From assembly GCA_003725585.1 (NCBI GenBank), contig RJMB01000003.1, forward strand, positions 186,001-250,000: a stretch of 64,000 nucleotides of DNA. The letters are read 5' to 3'. The notes beneath the pieces are model-generated. The model was given only the letters and a program-made list of their open reading frames with translations. It made no database searches and was not told the origin of the DNA. The number at the start of each line of letters is the position of its first letter. Position 1 is the first letter of the stretch. The stretch comes from Halostreptopolyspora alba. GTDB lineage: Bacteria; Actinomycetota; Actinomycetes; Streptosporangiales; Streptosporangiaceae. The position numbers and the translations under genes were made by a program. Of this stretch, positions 48,549 to 56,615 are shown piece after piece.

Positions 48549-48713
48549 CTCCCGTGCCCCGCCGGTTGGCACGCGTGGCCGTGCCGGAACACGTCGATAG
48601 GCTTCCCGCTGTCGGCGGGAGAACCGTCCACGTCACAGCGGAGGCGTTGACACCGGTTCCCGCTCTGGGCGGGCGCGCCGACGGTGCGGACCGGACACGG
48701 GACGGGAGAGGTC

Positions 48714-49190
48714 ATGAACAGCGTTGACCTGGGGTATCTGCGCCGCTGTGTGGCGCTGGCCACCGAGGCACTGGAGGCGGGCGACGAGCCGTTCGGGTCC
48801 GTGCTGGTCGCCTCCGACGGGAGGGTCCTGCGCGAGGACCGTAACCGGGTGGCCTTCGGTGACCGCACCCGCCACCCGGAGTTCGAGCTGGCTCGCTGGG
48901 CCGCCGCGAACCTGGCCCCGGGCGAGAGGGCGGCGGCCACGGTCTACACCTCCGGTGAGCACTGCCCGATGTGCGCCGCCGCGCACGGGTGGGTCGGGCT
49001 CGGCCCGATCGTGTACGCGGCCTCTTCGCGGCAGCTGGTGACCTGGCTCGGTGAGTTCGGGGTGGCGCCGCCTCCCGTGAAACCCCTGCCGATCCACGCG
49101 GTAGCGCCCACAGTCGAGGTACGCGGCCCGGCCCCCGAACTCGCCGAGCGGGTGCGTGAGCTGCACCGCCGCTGCCACGCGCGGGCCTGA
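48714..49190 (+). CDS. Zinc-dependent nucleoside/tRNA deaminase family protein
   Basis: A 158-residue cytidine-deaminase-fold protein. The zinc site is present: HPE (RHPEFELARW, with catalytic glutamate) and the paired cysteines in SGEHCPMCAAA, a variant of the usual EPCPMC. GDEPFGSVLVASDGRVL is the substrate-side strand. The HPE and EHCPMC variants are typical of a branch annotated as nucleoside or guanine deaminases rather than TadA. ATG at 48714 after GGGAGAG. Substrate not established. Confidence 0.85.
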   Translation: MNSVDLGYLRRCVALATEALEAGDEPFGSVLVASDGRVLREDRNRVAFGDRTRHPEFELARWAAANLAPGERAAATVYTSGEHCPMCAAAHGWVGLGPIVYAASSRQLVTWLGEFGVAPPPVKPLPIHAVAPTVEVRGPAPELAERVRELHRRCHARA

Positions 49191-49216
49191 TCCGGGGCCG
49201 GGCCGTGGTGGTGTGG

Positions 49217-50008
49217 TTATCTCGTGGGGTCGCGGTTGTACAGTTTCTTCGCCCAGATGTAGGCGGCCAGTGTGATGCCGGCGCACCAGGCGAGTGCGAG
49301 TACCGCGCTGTCGCCGATCTCGGTGCCCATCAGCAGCCCGCGCAGGGTCTCGATGACGGGGGTGAAGGGCTGGTGCTCGGCGAACCACCGTAGTCCGGTC
49401 GGCATTGTCTCGGTGGGGACGAAGCCGCTGCTGAAGAAGGGGAGGAACATCAGGGGCATGGGGAGGTTGCTCGCGGTCTCGACGCTGTCGGAGAGCATGC
49501 CGAGCGCGACCGACAGCCAGGTGGTCGCGAAGGTGACCACCGACAGCAGGCCAACGGCCGCGATCCACTCGCCGGGGCCGGCGCTCGGCCGGAACCCGAG
49601 GAGCAGTGCCACGCCGGTCACGATCGCGAGACTGATCAGCGTCTGGATGAGGGTTCCGACGACATGGCCGGTCAGTACGGAGACGCGGGCGATGTCCATG
49701 GTGCGGAACCGGGCGATGATGCCCTCGGTCATGTCCGTGGCCACCGAGATGGCGGTGCCCTGGGCGACCATCGCCACGGTGATCAGCATGATGCCGGGGG
49801 CGATGTAGTCGAGGTACTCGGCGCGTCCGCCGTCGGCGCCGGCGAGTCCGGACCCCATGGCGCCGCCGAAGACGTAGACGAACAGCAGCAGGAGGACGAT
49901 CGGCATGCCGGCGAACATGAGCGTCAGGGAGGGGTAGCGCAGCAGGTGCCGCAGCTGGCGACCCAGCATGGTGGCGGAGTCACTGGTGGCACGGGTGAGG
50001 GTGGTCAT
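49217..50008 (-). CDS. ABC-2 type exporter permease (DrrB-like)
   Basis: A 263-residue membrane protein with six predicted helices, starting with a cytoplasmic LGRQLRHLLRYPSLTLMFAGMPIVLLLLFVYVFGG segment (shown as family form). It also has the GIMLITVAMVAQGTAISVATDMTEGIIARFRTMDI loop and the late FLPFFSSGFVPTETMPTGLRWFAEHQPFTPVIE block typical of DrrB/ABC-2 permeases. It starts two bases after the ATPase gene. Together they form an exporter of unknown substrate, likely a hydrophobic drug or lipid-like compound by family analogy to daunorubicin resistance. Confidence 0.9.
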   Translation of the reverse strand: MTTLTRATSDSATMLGRQLRHLLRYPSLTLMFAGMPIVLLLLFVYVFGGAMGSGLAGADGGRAEYLDYIAPGIMLITVAMVAQGTAISVATDMTEGIIARFRTMDIARVSVLTGHVVGTLIQTLISLAIVTGVALLLGFRPSAGPGEWIAAVGLLSVVTFATTWLSVALGMLSDSVETASNLPMPLMFLPFFSSGFVPTETMPTGLRWFAEHQPFTPVIETLRGLLMGTEIGDSAVLALAWCAGITLAAYIWAKKLYNRDPTR

Positions 50009-50010
50009 CG

Positions 50011-50973
50011 TCAGGCCGCCTTCCGCTCGTCGTTGTCGGTGCTGGAATGGCCGGTGAGGTGGAGGAACACGTCGTCGAGGTCGGGGGTGTGCACCGACAG
50101 CTCCTCGGCTTTGACCGCCTCGTTGTCCAGGCGGTCGAGGATCGTCCGCACCGCGTCGATCCCGCCGTCACCGGGAACCTGGAGCGTGAGCGCGTCGTCG
50201 TCGCGCGATCCGCCGAGGACGCGGGCCGCCGCCTCCAGGGCGTCGGTTCCGGCGAAGCGCAGGCGGATGTGGCCGCCGGGGATGCGGCGCTTGAGTTCGT
50301 TCGCCGTGCCCTGGGCCACGATGCTGCCGTGGTCGAGGACCGCGATCCGGTCGGCGAGCTGGTCGGCTTCCTCCAGGTACTGGGTGGTGAGGACGACGGT
50401 GACCCCACCGGCGACCAGGTCGCGGACGAGGTCCCACATGTCCCGACGACTGCGCGGGTCCAGTCCGGTGGTCGGCTCGTCCAGGAAGATGAGGCGGGGG
50501 TCTCCGACCAGGGTCATCGCCAGGTCGAGCCGGCGGCGCATCCCCCCGGAGTAGGTGGACGCCGGTTTCCTGGCCGCGTCGCCCAGGTCGAACCGCTCCA
50601 GCAGCTCGGCCGTGCGCCGTCGGGCACGGCGGCGGCCCAGGCGGTGCAGGTTGCCCATCAGCATCAGGTTCTCCTCGCCGGTGAGGAGGCCGTCCACCGC
50701 CGCGTACTGGCCGGTGACGCCGATCGCGGCGCGTACCGCGTCGGGGTCGGCGTCCAGGTCGTGGCCGAGGATCCGCACGTGGCCGCTGTCGGCGCCGATC
50801 AGCGTGGACAGGATCTTCACGATGGTGGTTTTGCCGGCGCCGTTGGGTCCCAGCAGCGAGAAGATCGTCCCCGAGGGGACTTCCAGGTCGATGTCGTCCA
50901 ACACGACGTGGTCACCGAAGGACTTGCGTAGCCCGGTGGCCGTGATGGCCGGTGGGGCGGGAGGTTGCGTCAT
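50011..50973 (-). CDS. ABC transporter ATP-binding protein (DrrA-like)
   Basis: A 320-residue ATPase of the daunorubicin-resistance group: Walker A GPNGAGKTT (residues 39-47), Q-loop GVTGQYAAVDGLLTGEENL, signature YSGGMRRRLDLAMTL, Walker B LIFLDEPTTGLDPRSR, and a DrrA-type C-terminal domain ending in LSVHTPDLDDVFLHLTGH. The CDGQ/VTGQYAAVD and LDDVFL segments are hallmarks of this clade. It lies 105 bases after the DUF4097 gene and overlaps nothing; the permease follows two bases later. Confidence 0.93.
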   Translation of the reverse strand: MTQPPAPPAITATGLRKSFGDHVVLDDIDLEVPSGTIFSLLGPNGAGKTTIVKILSTLIGADSGHVRILGHDLDADPDAVRAAIGVTGQYAAVDGLLTGEENLMLMGNLHRLGRRRARRRTAELLERFDLGDAARKPASTYSGGMRRRLDLAMTLVGDPRLIFLDEPTTGLDPRSRRDMWDLVRDLVAGGVTVVLTTQYLEEADQLADRIAVLDHGSIVAQGTANELKRRIPGGHIRLRFAGTDALEAAARVLGGSRDDDALTLQVPGDGGIDAVRTILDRLDNEAVKAEELSVHTPDLDDVFLHLTGHSSTDNDERKAA

Positions 50974-51078
50974 GTCTTCTCTTCCTCTCTGGGTTCTCCT
51001 TCGCCGAAGCCGGCGGCTTCGAACGGGGAGTGTCGGGGTTGAGCGTGCGGGCTTCGTGATCGTGAAGGGTGGACGGGG

Positions 51079-51873
51079 TCAGGCGCGGCGGACCACGATG
51101 TCGCCGTAGGTGGTGCGGGCACGGACCTCGACGGTTTCCTCCGCGGTGCCCGGGTCCTCGGCCTCTTCCAGGGCGCTGCTCACGGCGCCGTGTCGGGAGC
51201 CGGCGTCCAGCCATGTGGCGGTGCCCTCGCGGATACCGATCTCCAGCTCTCCGTGGGAGGTGTCGAGGTTCACGTCACCGCGGACCACCTCACCGATCCG
51301 GACGCTGCCGTGGGTGGTCTTGACCGTGACCGAGGCCAGGGCGCGCTCGGTGGTGATCTCGCCGTGCGCGGAGTTCACCCGCAGCTCGCCGGTCACCGTT
51401 CCGAGGGTGACGGCGCCGGTGGTGGTCTTGACCGTGGCGGCTCCGTCGATCTCTCGGGCGCGGATCCAACCGTGCGTCGAGGTGAGTTCGGCGTTCCCGG
51501 TCAGTGTCTCCAGCGCGATGTTCCCGCTGGAGCTGGCGAGTGTGGACGTGCCCAGGTGGCCGTCGCACCGGATGTTGGCGTGGTTGACGTTGGCCTGGAC
51601 TCGCGATCCCGCCGGCAGTTCGATGGTCACGTCGGCTGTGCCTTTGCGCAGCAGCGCCCCCATCCCCGTGCTGTTGGGGTCATCCACCAGCAGTCGGCCG
51701 CCGGCGTAGTCGATCCGGATCTGTTCGGCTACGCGGACGTCGGCGTCCTTGGCGGGGTCGCGGGGGCGGACCTCGACGGTCGTGTCGGCGCGGTCGCCGG
51801 CGTTGATCTGGACGGCGCCGATGAGGAGGTCGATCTCGGTGGTGATGGGTTCGGGTGTGTCGAAAGTTGGCAC
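51079..51873 (-). CDS. DUF4097 beta-repeat protein
   Basis: A 264-residue protein consisting mostly of short repeating beta strands, such as ADVTIELPAGSRVQANVNHANI, NAELTSTHGWIRAREIDG, AATVKTTTGAVTLGTVTGEL and VTVKTTHGSVRIGEVV. This is the DUF4097 (adhesin-like beta-solenoid) pattern. There is no signal peptide, so it is probably cytoplasmic. In actinomycetes DUF4097 genes often precede DrrAB-type exporters, as here, suggesting a shared function, perhaps substrate or stress sensing. The GTG at 51873 has GGGAGA upstream. Function unknown. Confidence 0.85.
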   Translation of the reverse strand: MPTFDTPEPITTEIDLLIGAVQINAGDRADTTVEVRPRDPAKDADVRVAEQIRIDYAGGRLLVDDPNSTGMGALLRKGTADVTIELPAGSRVQANVNHANIRCDGHLGTSTLASSSGNIALETLTGNAELTSTHGWIRAREIDGAATVKTTTGAVTLGTVTGELRVNSAHGEITTERALASVTVKTTHGSVRIGEVVRGDVNLDTSHGELEIGIREGTATWLDAGSRHGAVSSALEEAEDPGTAEETVEVRARTTYGDIVVRRA

Positions 51874-51961
51874 GGCTGTCTCCCTTTCATGGCATTGGTG
51901 GACGTCTCCGCTGGTGGGAGACGTGTTGGTGGCCTTGTGCTTCTGGGGCCACGGTCTGTTT

Positions 51962-52146
51962 TCGGGCTGAGCCCGGTGAGCGGTAGCGAGCCCAAGACAA
52001 CCCTGGTTCGGGTGCCGCCGGGGTTCTGGAGGGTCCGTAGGTGGGGTGGTCGCGGTGTGTGGGGCTGATTCGGGTGGTCCACCGGAGGTGCCCGAAGGTT
52101 CCCGGCTCCTTGGGCATCCGAGCCCGGCGAGTGGCAGCGAGCCCAA
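51962..52146 (-). repeat. Interspersed composite repeat (A-B-A), downstream of the RHH gene
   Basis: Read on the minus strand: unit A at 52146-52091, starting TTGGGCTCGCTGCCACTCGCC; then unit B at 52043-52008 (CACCTACGGACCCTCCAGAA...); then a truncated unit A at 51995-51962. The order A then B and the place immediately after a gene's stop codon (12 bases here) match the copy after rpsA at 25.57-25.89 kb. The two sites are 26 kb apart and otherwise unrelated. Confidence 0.85.
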
Positions 52147-52157
52147 GACAACACCGC

Positions 52158-52694
52158 CTAGCGGACCCAGCCGGTGTAGCCGCGTCCGACCTGGCGGCTC
52201 GCGCTCCGGCCGGGTCGGCGGGCGTCGGAGTCGAGTGCGGCGGCTACGGCGCGTACCAGCCAGGCGTTGACCGAGAGCCCTTCGCGGCTGGCTGCCTCCT
52301 CGACACGTGGCTTGAGGTGGTCGGGTAGGCGCAGGGTGACCCGCGACGTGCCTCCGTCCTCGGATTCGGGGATCTCCGGGGCGGTGTCACCCGGCCGGTG
52401 CTGTGCTGCCCCGAGGTCGCCTTCGCCGCCGTCCTCGAACGGTTCGTCGGCCGGTGGTGATGTCACGATGAAGTCAGTGTGCCCCCCACGTAGTCGGACT
52501 TCGACGGAGCCCGGAGCGAGGTCGCGGGTGATCTCGTCCGCGGCGTCGGATAGCGCGTCCAGTAGGGCCAGCCGGGCGGCCGGTTCCAAAGCCGTGGTCA
52601 GGCGTTCGGCGATCGCCCGGACGTCCTCGTCGCCGGATTCGGCGGCCGCCGCGAGCTGGCGACGAAGGCTGTCAACGTACGACATCAGATCCAT
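52158..52694 (-). CDS. Ribbon-helix-helix (Arc/HicB-type) DNA-binding protein
   Basis: A 178-residue protein. The C-terminal part (residues 113-155) reads TSRVTLRLPDHLKPRVEEAAS and REGLSVNAWLVRAVAAALD, a ribbon-helix-helix domain like Arc, MetJ or HicB antitoxins. The N-terminal part (1-75) is helical and acidic and may bind a partner. No toxin gene (HicA-like or otherwise) is adjacent, so if it is an antitoxin it is solitary. The gene starts at ATG 52694 with a leaderless promoter overlapped by palindromes that probably are its own operators. Confidence 0.8.
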   Translation of the reverse strand: MDLMSYVDSLRRQLAAAAESGDEDVRAIAERLTTALEPAARLALLDALSDAADEITRDLAPGSVEVRLRGGHTDFIVTSPPADEPFEDGGEGDLGAAQHRPGDTAPEIPESEDGGTSRVTLRLPDHLKPRVEEAASREGLSVNAWLVRAVAAALDSDARRPGRSASRQVGRGYTGWVR

Positions 52695-52756
52695 GACTTC
52701 ACTATGGCGTCAGAATGACGTCATGTCAAGCCGGTTGTGACTCAGGATGACGTCAT
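52692..52756 (-). promoter_or_regulatory. Leaderless promoter and tandem operators of the RHH gene
   Basis: On the minus strand TTGACA (52729-52724) and CATAGT (52706-52701) are 17 bases apart, and the ATG begins seven bases after the -10. Two perfect palindromes ATGACGTCAT lie at 52715-52724 (in the spacer) and 52747-52756, 32 bases apart (three helical turns); a third imperfect copy, ATGGCGTCAG, is at 52704-52713. This is the layout of an autorepressed gene. Confidence 0.8.
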
Positions 52757-53249
52757 TCGCTCGCTCTTGGCCTCCGTGCGCCCTGCCGAGGTCGGGGGTG
52801 ACGGTGATTGGTCCGCCTCCTTCGCCGAGGTGAATCTACTTTGTAAAGGTGGCTGTGGAGTGCCGAACACGAGAGAACCATGGCCGCCCCAAGGGCACGG
52901 ACAGCGAGATGGCCTGATGAACGGTGAGGACCCGAAGCTGGTCGGCGGCGACCGTGACAACGGTGACCAACTCATTCCGCCCCGACGAAATCCCGCCGGT
53001 GACCCCGCCGAGCGGTGTCATGTCCCGGTGAAGCGTGGAGCGGGCGGGACACGGCCTGGGGGTGTCCGTTGAGGTGTAGCCGGCGCCAGCCACGGCGAGA
53101 ATGACGTCGACACTCTGGTGCTCCGGGCACACGGCATGGGTACCTGCGGGTGACGGGCCGCTGGGGTGCGCGATGAGTTTCGCCTCCGCGCGCGGTCGGT
53201 ACGGGCGTCAGGTCGGGTGCGCCCCGGCGAAGGCGTTCGAGGAGATGCG
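52757..53249. other. Spacer between RHH and RibD-like genes
   Basis: A 493-base stretch without an accepted gene. One frame (GTG 52737 to 53072, plus strand) is open for 111 codons but has no recognisable family and a poor codon pattern. A short palindrome CTTTGTAAAG lies near 52839-52848. A good ribosome-binding site (GGAG) precedes the next gene. Confidence 0.4.
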
Positions 53250-53891
53250 ATGGGCACGATCAGGTTCCAGGTCGCCGTCTCGGTGGACGGGTACATGGCG
53301 GGACCGCGCCAGAGCGAGGACAACCCACTCGGTGAGGGCGGTCTGCGGCTGCACGAGTGGGTCTTCCCCCTGGAGGCGTGGCGACGTGAACAGGGGCTGT
53401 CGGGCGGAACGGTGACCGCCAGCACCCCCGTGGTGGAGGAGACCCACGCCAACATCGGCGCCGTGGTGATGGGCCGGAACATGTTCGGTGGTGGCCCCGG
53501 CCCCTGGGACACGGTGGATCCCTGGCGCGGCTTCTGGGGGGAGAACCCGCCGTTCCACGCGCCGGTGTTCGTACTCACCCACCACCCGCGTGAGCCCTTG
53601 GAGATGGAGGGTGGCACGACGTTCCACTTCGTCACCGACGGCGCCGACTCCGCTTTGGAGCGGGCGCGCAAGGCAGCGGACGGCCAGGACGTGCTGATCG
53701 GGGGAGGGGCGAACGTCCTGCGGCAGTATCTCGCGGCGGGAGCGGTCGAGGAGTTCTACCTGCACCTCACCCCCGTGATCCTGGGTGAGGGCGAGCGGCT
53801 GTTCGAGGGGGTGGGCCAGCCCGCCCTGGAACAGGTCAACGTGGTCGACGCCCCGGGGGTAACCCACATCAAGTACCGCGTCGTGGGCTAA
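53250..53891 (+). CDS. Dihydrofolate reductase / RibD C-terminal family protein
   Basis: A 213-residue single-domain reductase of the RibD-C/DHFR fold: TIRFQVAVSVDGYMAGP at the start, GAVVMGRNMFGGGPGPW, VFVLTHHPREPLEMEGGTTFHFV, and the NADPH-binding DVLIGGGANVLRQYLAAGAVEEFYLH (in family form) near residue 150. Such stand-alone proteins reduce diverse small molecules; substrate unknown. ATG at 53250 with GGAG five bases before. It is followed by a strong hairpin and is monocistronic. Confidence 0.88.
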   Translation: MGTIRFQVAVSVDGYMAGPRQSEDNPLGEGGLRLHEWVFPLEAWRREQGLSGGTVTASTPVVEETHANIGAVVMGRNMFGGGPGPWDTVDPWRGFWGENPPFHAPVFVLTHHPREPLEMEGGTTFHFVTDGADSALERARKAADGQDVLIGGGANVLRQYLAAGAVEEFYLHLTPVILGEGERLFEGVGQPALEQVNVVDAPGVTHIKYRVVG

Positions 53892-53898
53892 CGTTCCC

Positions 53899-53938
53899 GG
53901 CCACCGCCTTCCGCGGTCGGCCACGGAAGGCGGTGGCC
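53899..53938 (+). terminator. Terminator after the RibD-like gene
   Basis: A perfect 15-base-pair stem (53899-53913 with 53924-53938) and 10-base loop lie eight bases after the stop. No U-tract. Confidence 0.75.
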
Positions 53939-54066
53939 CGAGCGTCAGTGCCGGCGGCCACGGCGCGACGGTTGCTGCCCGGGGTGCGCTACCGCCGGCA
54001 CTTGCTCCACCGGTACTCCCTGACGTGGGACAAACCGCCCGCCTGAGCGCCGATCGCGGTGCGCGG

Positions 54067-54696
54067 CTACCGGGTGCCGAGCACAAGGTGGGTGGCGAGC
54101 CCGCCGAACACCGTCGCCGCGATCCGGTCGAGCCAACGACGGACCGAGACGTTGCGCAGCAGCCAGTCGGACAGGGATCCGGCCAGCACCCCGGCGAACG
54201 CGTTGACGGCCAGGCCGATGACGATGAACCCGGCCCCGAGGGCCAGCAGCTGGGCCGTGACCGGCCAGGCGGCGGGTCCCTCCGTGATGAACTGCGGCAG
54301 GAACGCCAGGTAGAACAGCACGATCTTGGGGTTGGCCAGGTTGGTCAGCATCGCCAGCACGTAGGTCCTGCGCGGTGGCCGGTGTGGTTCGGCCGCCTTG
54401 TTCGCCTGTCGCCCGCTGGCCCGCCACGTTGTGACCGCGAGGTAGAGCAGGAAGACCGCCCCGGCGATCCGCACACCGTCCAGCACGGCCGGCGCGCTGG
54501 CGATAACGGCTCCGAGGCCGAACGCCACGGCCAAGGTGTGGACGACCAATCCGGTGGACGTGCCCAGGGCCGCGACCACCGCGACCCTGCGACCCCCGGA
54601 CAGGCCGTTGCCCACGACGAACATCATGTCGGGGCCGGGGGTGACGCTGAGCACGAACACCGCCACAGCGAACGCGAGCACCGATGTCACGGACAT
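54067..54696 (-). CDS. LysE/RhtB family amino acid exporter
   Basis: A 209-residue membrane protein with six helices, of the LysE/RhtB family. Signatures: VFVLSVTPGPDMMFVVGNGLSGGRR near the start (the conserved PGP motif), AVFLLYLAVTTWRA, and MLTNLANPKIVLFYLAFLPQF. These carriers export basic amino acids or homoserine/threonine. ATG 54696 is chosen over ATG 54780 because it places the first helix at the N-terminus as in the family. It stands alone, convergent with the RibD-like gene. Confidence 0.9.
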   Translation of the reverse strand: MSVTSVLAFAVAVFVLSVTPGPDMMFVVGNGLSGGRRVAVVAALGTSTGLVVHTLAVAFGLGAVIASAPAVLDGVRIAGAVFLLYLAVTTWRASGRQANKAAEPHRPPRRTYVLAMLTNLANPKIVLFYLAFLPQFITEGPAAWPVTAQLLALGAGFIVIGLAVNAFAGVLAGSLSDWLLRNVSVRRWLDRIAATVFGGLATHLVLGTR

Positions 54697-54889
54697 GGAC
54701 CGGTTCCTCCCACGAAGCCAGACCGTCCGGGTCAGCATAGACCCAGCGCACCCCTGGCCGATCACGCCGTCGGCGCTCACCAGGGGAGGGGCCCGTGTGC
54801 GCGAGCGATCTTCAGGTCATGGTGGCTTTGTTGCGGGGCAGGACGTTGATGACGTCGGATCCGGTCGATGGCCGGGTCTGTTGGCCCGC
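54697..54889. other. Short spacer, no gene
   Basis: The 193 bases between the MerR gene's end and the LysE start show no gene or clear terminator. Confidence 0.4.
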
Positions 54890-55297
54890 TCAGGCGGGGG
54901 TTGGCTCCGGCGTGGTCGCGCCGAAGGGGCCGTAGGTCTCGCCGCCGATTCGTGCGGCTTCGTCGATGTAGTGGGCTAGCGCCTCTCGGGAACGGGTCAG
55001 GGTGTCTACCTGGTCGTCCAAGCGACGCAGCCGGGTCCGCATGGCCGCCAGGAGCTCGGGGCAGCCGGCGAGTTCGGGGGTTTCTCCGCTCGCGCATGGC
55101 AGCAGATAGGCGATGTCCTCGGTTGACAGCCCGGCGTTGAGGAGGTGCCGGATCTGCTTCACCTTGACGACATCCGCCTGGGTGTACACCCGGTACCCGG
55201 CCGGGGTGCGGTCCGGCTCCAGCAGTCCCTGTGCCTCGTAGTACCGCAGCTGATGGGCATTGACCTCGGTCCGACGGCTCAACTCTCCGATGTGCAA
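54890..55297 (-). CDS. MerR family transcriptional regulator
   Basis: A 135-residue MerR regulator. The N-terminal winged helix reads IGELSRRTEVNAHQLRYYEAQGLLEPDRTPAGYRVY, the family signature (given in family form), followed by VKVKQIRHLLNAGLSTEDIAYLLPC and a dimerisation coiled coil (LLAAMRTRLRRLDDQVDTLTRSREAL). CASGETPELAGC near residues 68-79 has two cysteines but not the SoxR or MerR metal motif. It starts from TTG 55297 with GGAGG and diverges from the imine-reductase gene, whose promoter it probably controls. Inducer unknown. Confidence 0.9.
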   Translation of the reverse strand: MHIGELSRRTEVNAHQLRYYEAQGLLEPDRTPAGYRVYTQADVVKVKQIRHLLNAGLSTEDIAYLLPCASGETPELAGCPELLAAMRTRLRRLDDQVDTLTRSREALAHYIDEAARIGGETYGPFGATTPEPTPA

Positions 55298-55306
55298 CGT
55301 TCCTCC

Positions 55307-55337
55307 TTGACCTTCACACCGGTATCAACGTTCACCA
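55307..55337 (+). promoter_or_regulatory. MerR-type divergent operator upstream of the imine reductase gene
   Basis: TTGACC (55307-55312) is followed after a 19-base spacer by TCACCA, and the spacer is filled by an imperfect dyad (55310-55331, ACCTTCACACCGGTATCAACGT, 16 of 22 positions symmetric, centred on CCGG). A long spacer with a dyad between -35 and -10 is the hallmark of MerR-activated promoters. Confidence 0.55.
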
Positions 55338-55344
55338 TGTTGCT

Positions 55345-56232
55345 ATGGCTTCCCAAACGAATTCTGACGTGACAATCATCGGCCTCGGGCTCATGGGTAG
55401 GGCGCTGGCGGGCGCACTGCTCACCGCGGGACACCGGGTCACCGTGTGGAACCGCACGACCGCCAAGGCGGAGGAACTGCTGGCTCGGGGCGCACTGCCT
55501 GCCGACTCAGCCACCAGCGCGGTCAACGCGAGCCCGGTGACCATTAGTTGTGTCTCCGACTACCAGTCACTACAACAGGCGTTCGCCCCAGTCGCCGATG
55601 AGCTCGATGGTCGGCTCCTGGTCAACCTCACGTCGGGCGACTCAGCGCAGGCCCGCGATATGGCGCGATGGACCGAGCGACGAGGGGCCCACTATCTCGA
55701 CGGCGCGGTCATGGCCGTCCCGCCGACCATCGGCACCGCCGAGGCAGTGATCCTGCTGAGCGGTTCCAAGACCGCCTTCGACAGTCAGCGGCCCGTCCTC
55801 GACGCGCTCGGGACCGCCACCTATGTCGGTGCGGACCACGGCCTGTCCGCCCTGTACGACGTCGCCGGCCTGAGCATGATGTGGGGCGTTCTGAACTCCT
55901 GGCTCCAGGGCGTTGCCCTGCTTGCGACCGCCGACATCGACGCCTCCACCTACACGCCGTTCGCGGTGCGGATGGCACAGGGAACGGTCGGGTGGCTGGC
56001 GGGGTATGCCGACCAGGTCGACAGTGGCACCTACCCGCCCGACGACGCGACGCTTGCCACCCACGCGGGTGGAATGGCCCACCTCGTTGCGGAGAGCGAG
56101 AGGCTGGGCGTCAACGCGGAGCTCCCGAGGCTGTTCAGGTCGCTGGTGGACCGGGCGATCACCGCCGGCCAAGCGGAGAAGAGCTACCCCGCTCTGCTCG
56201 AGCAGTTCGGCCAGGAGTCGAGGACCTCATGA
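55345..56232 (+). CDS. NAD(P)-dependent oxidoreductase, imine-reductase-like
   Basis: A 295-residue protein of the 6-phosphogluconate/3-hydroxyisobutyrate dehydrogenase superfamily. The Rossmann motif VTIIGLGLMGRALAGALLTAG is at residues 9-29, followed by VTVWNRTTAKAEELL, which suggests NADP preference. The C-terminal helical part contains SALYDVAGLSMMWGVLNSWLQGVALL, where Asp172 sits at the position of the catalytic Asp or Tyr of imine reductases. This favours the IRED group over hydroxyacid dehydrogenases, which have a lysine there. The downstream SnoaL-like gene overlaps by four bases. It is probably induced through the divergent MerR regulator. Confidence 0.88.
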   Translation: MASQTNSDVTIIGLGLMGRALAGALLTAGHRVTVWNRTTAKAEELLARGALPADSATSAVNASPVTISCVSDYQSLQQAFAPVADELDGRLLVNLTSGDSAQARDMARWTERRGAHYLDGAVMAVPPTIGTAEAVILLSGSKTAFDSQRPVLDALGTATYVGADHGLSALYDVAGLSMMWGVLNSWLQGVALLATADIDASTYTPFAVRMAQGTVGWLAGYADQVDSGTYPPDDATLATHAGGMAHLVAESERLGVNAELPRLFRSLVDRAITAGQAEKSYPALLEQFGQESRTS

Positions 56233-56597
56233 CAGGCAACACGGATGACACGGGCGACCGCGTCACCGATGTGCTGGCGGCGTACATCTCTGTATGGAAC
56301 GAGCGGAACCCGCGAACCAGGCGGACGATCGGTGCCGAGGTCTTCACCCCGGACGCGTACTACGTCGACCCCAACACCTCGGCCCAGGGCAGGTCAGGGA
56401 TCGACACCTATGTCGCGGGCTGGCAGGAACAGTTCCCCGACTTCGTCTTCGCCCTCGGCGCGGTGAACAGCCACCACGATGTCGCGCACTTCGGCTGGAG
56501 CTTCGGCCCACCCGGCGGACCACCAGCGGCCACGGGCGTGGACGTCGTCGTGATCGAGCAGGGCCGAATCAGTAAGATCTACGGCTTCTTCGGCTAG
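56229..56597 (+). CDS. SnoaL-like (NTF2-fold) protein
   Basis: A 122-residue NTF2-fold protein of the SnoaL-like/ester-cyclase group. It has DRVTDVLAAYISVWNERNPRTRR at the start, DAYYVDPNTSAQGRSGIDTYV around the pocket, and DVVVIEQGRISKIYGFFG at the end. These small barrels can be cyclases, isomerases or hydrolases; the substrate is not known. Its ATG overlaps the IRED-like gene's stop (ATGA), so the two are co-translated and probably act on the same compound. Confidence 0.85.
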   Translation: MTGNTDDTGDRVTDVLAAYISVWNERNPRTRRTIGAEVFTPDAYYVDPNTSAQGRSGIDTYVAGWQEQFPDFVFALGAVNSHHDVAHFGWSFGPPGGPPAATGVDVVVIEQGRISKIYGFFG

Positions 56598-56615
56598 GTG
56601 CCGGGGGACAGGAAC

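Noticed and set aside
52737-53072. 111-codon frame as the toxin partner of the RHH protein
   Set aside because: It starts inside the palindromic operator, has no ribosome-binding site and no family resemblance. It is kept only as a note in the spacer entry.
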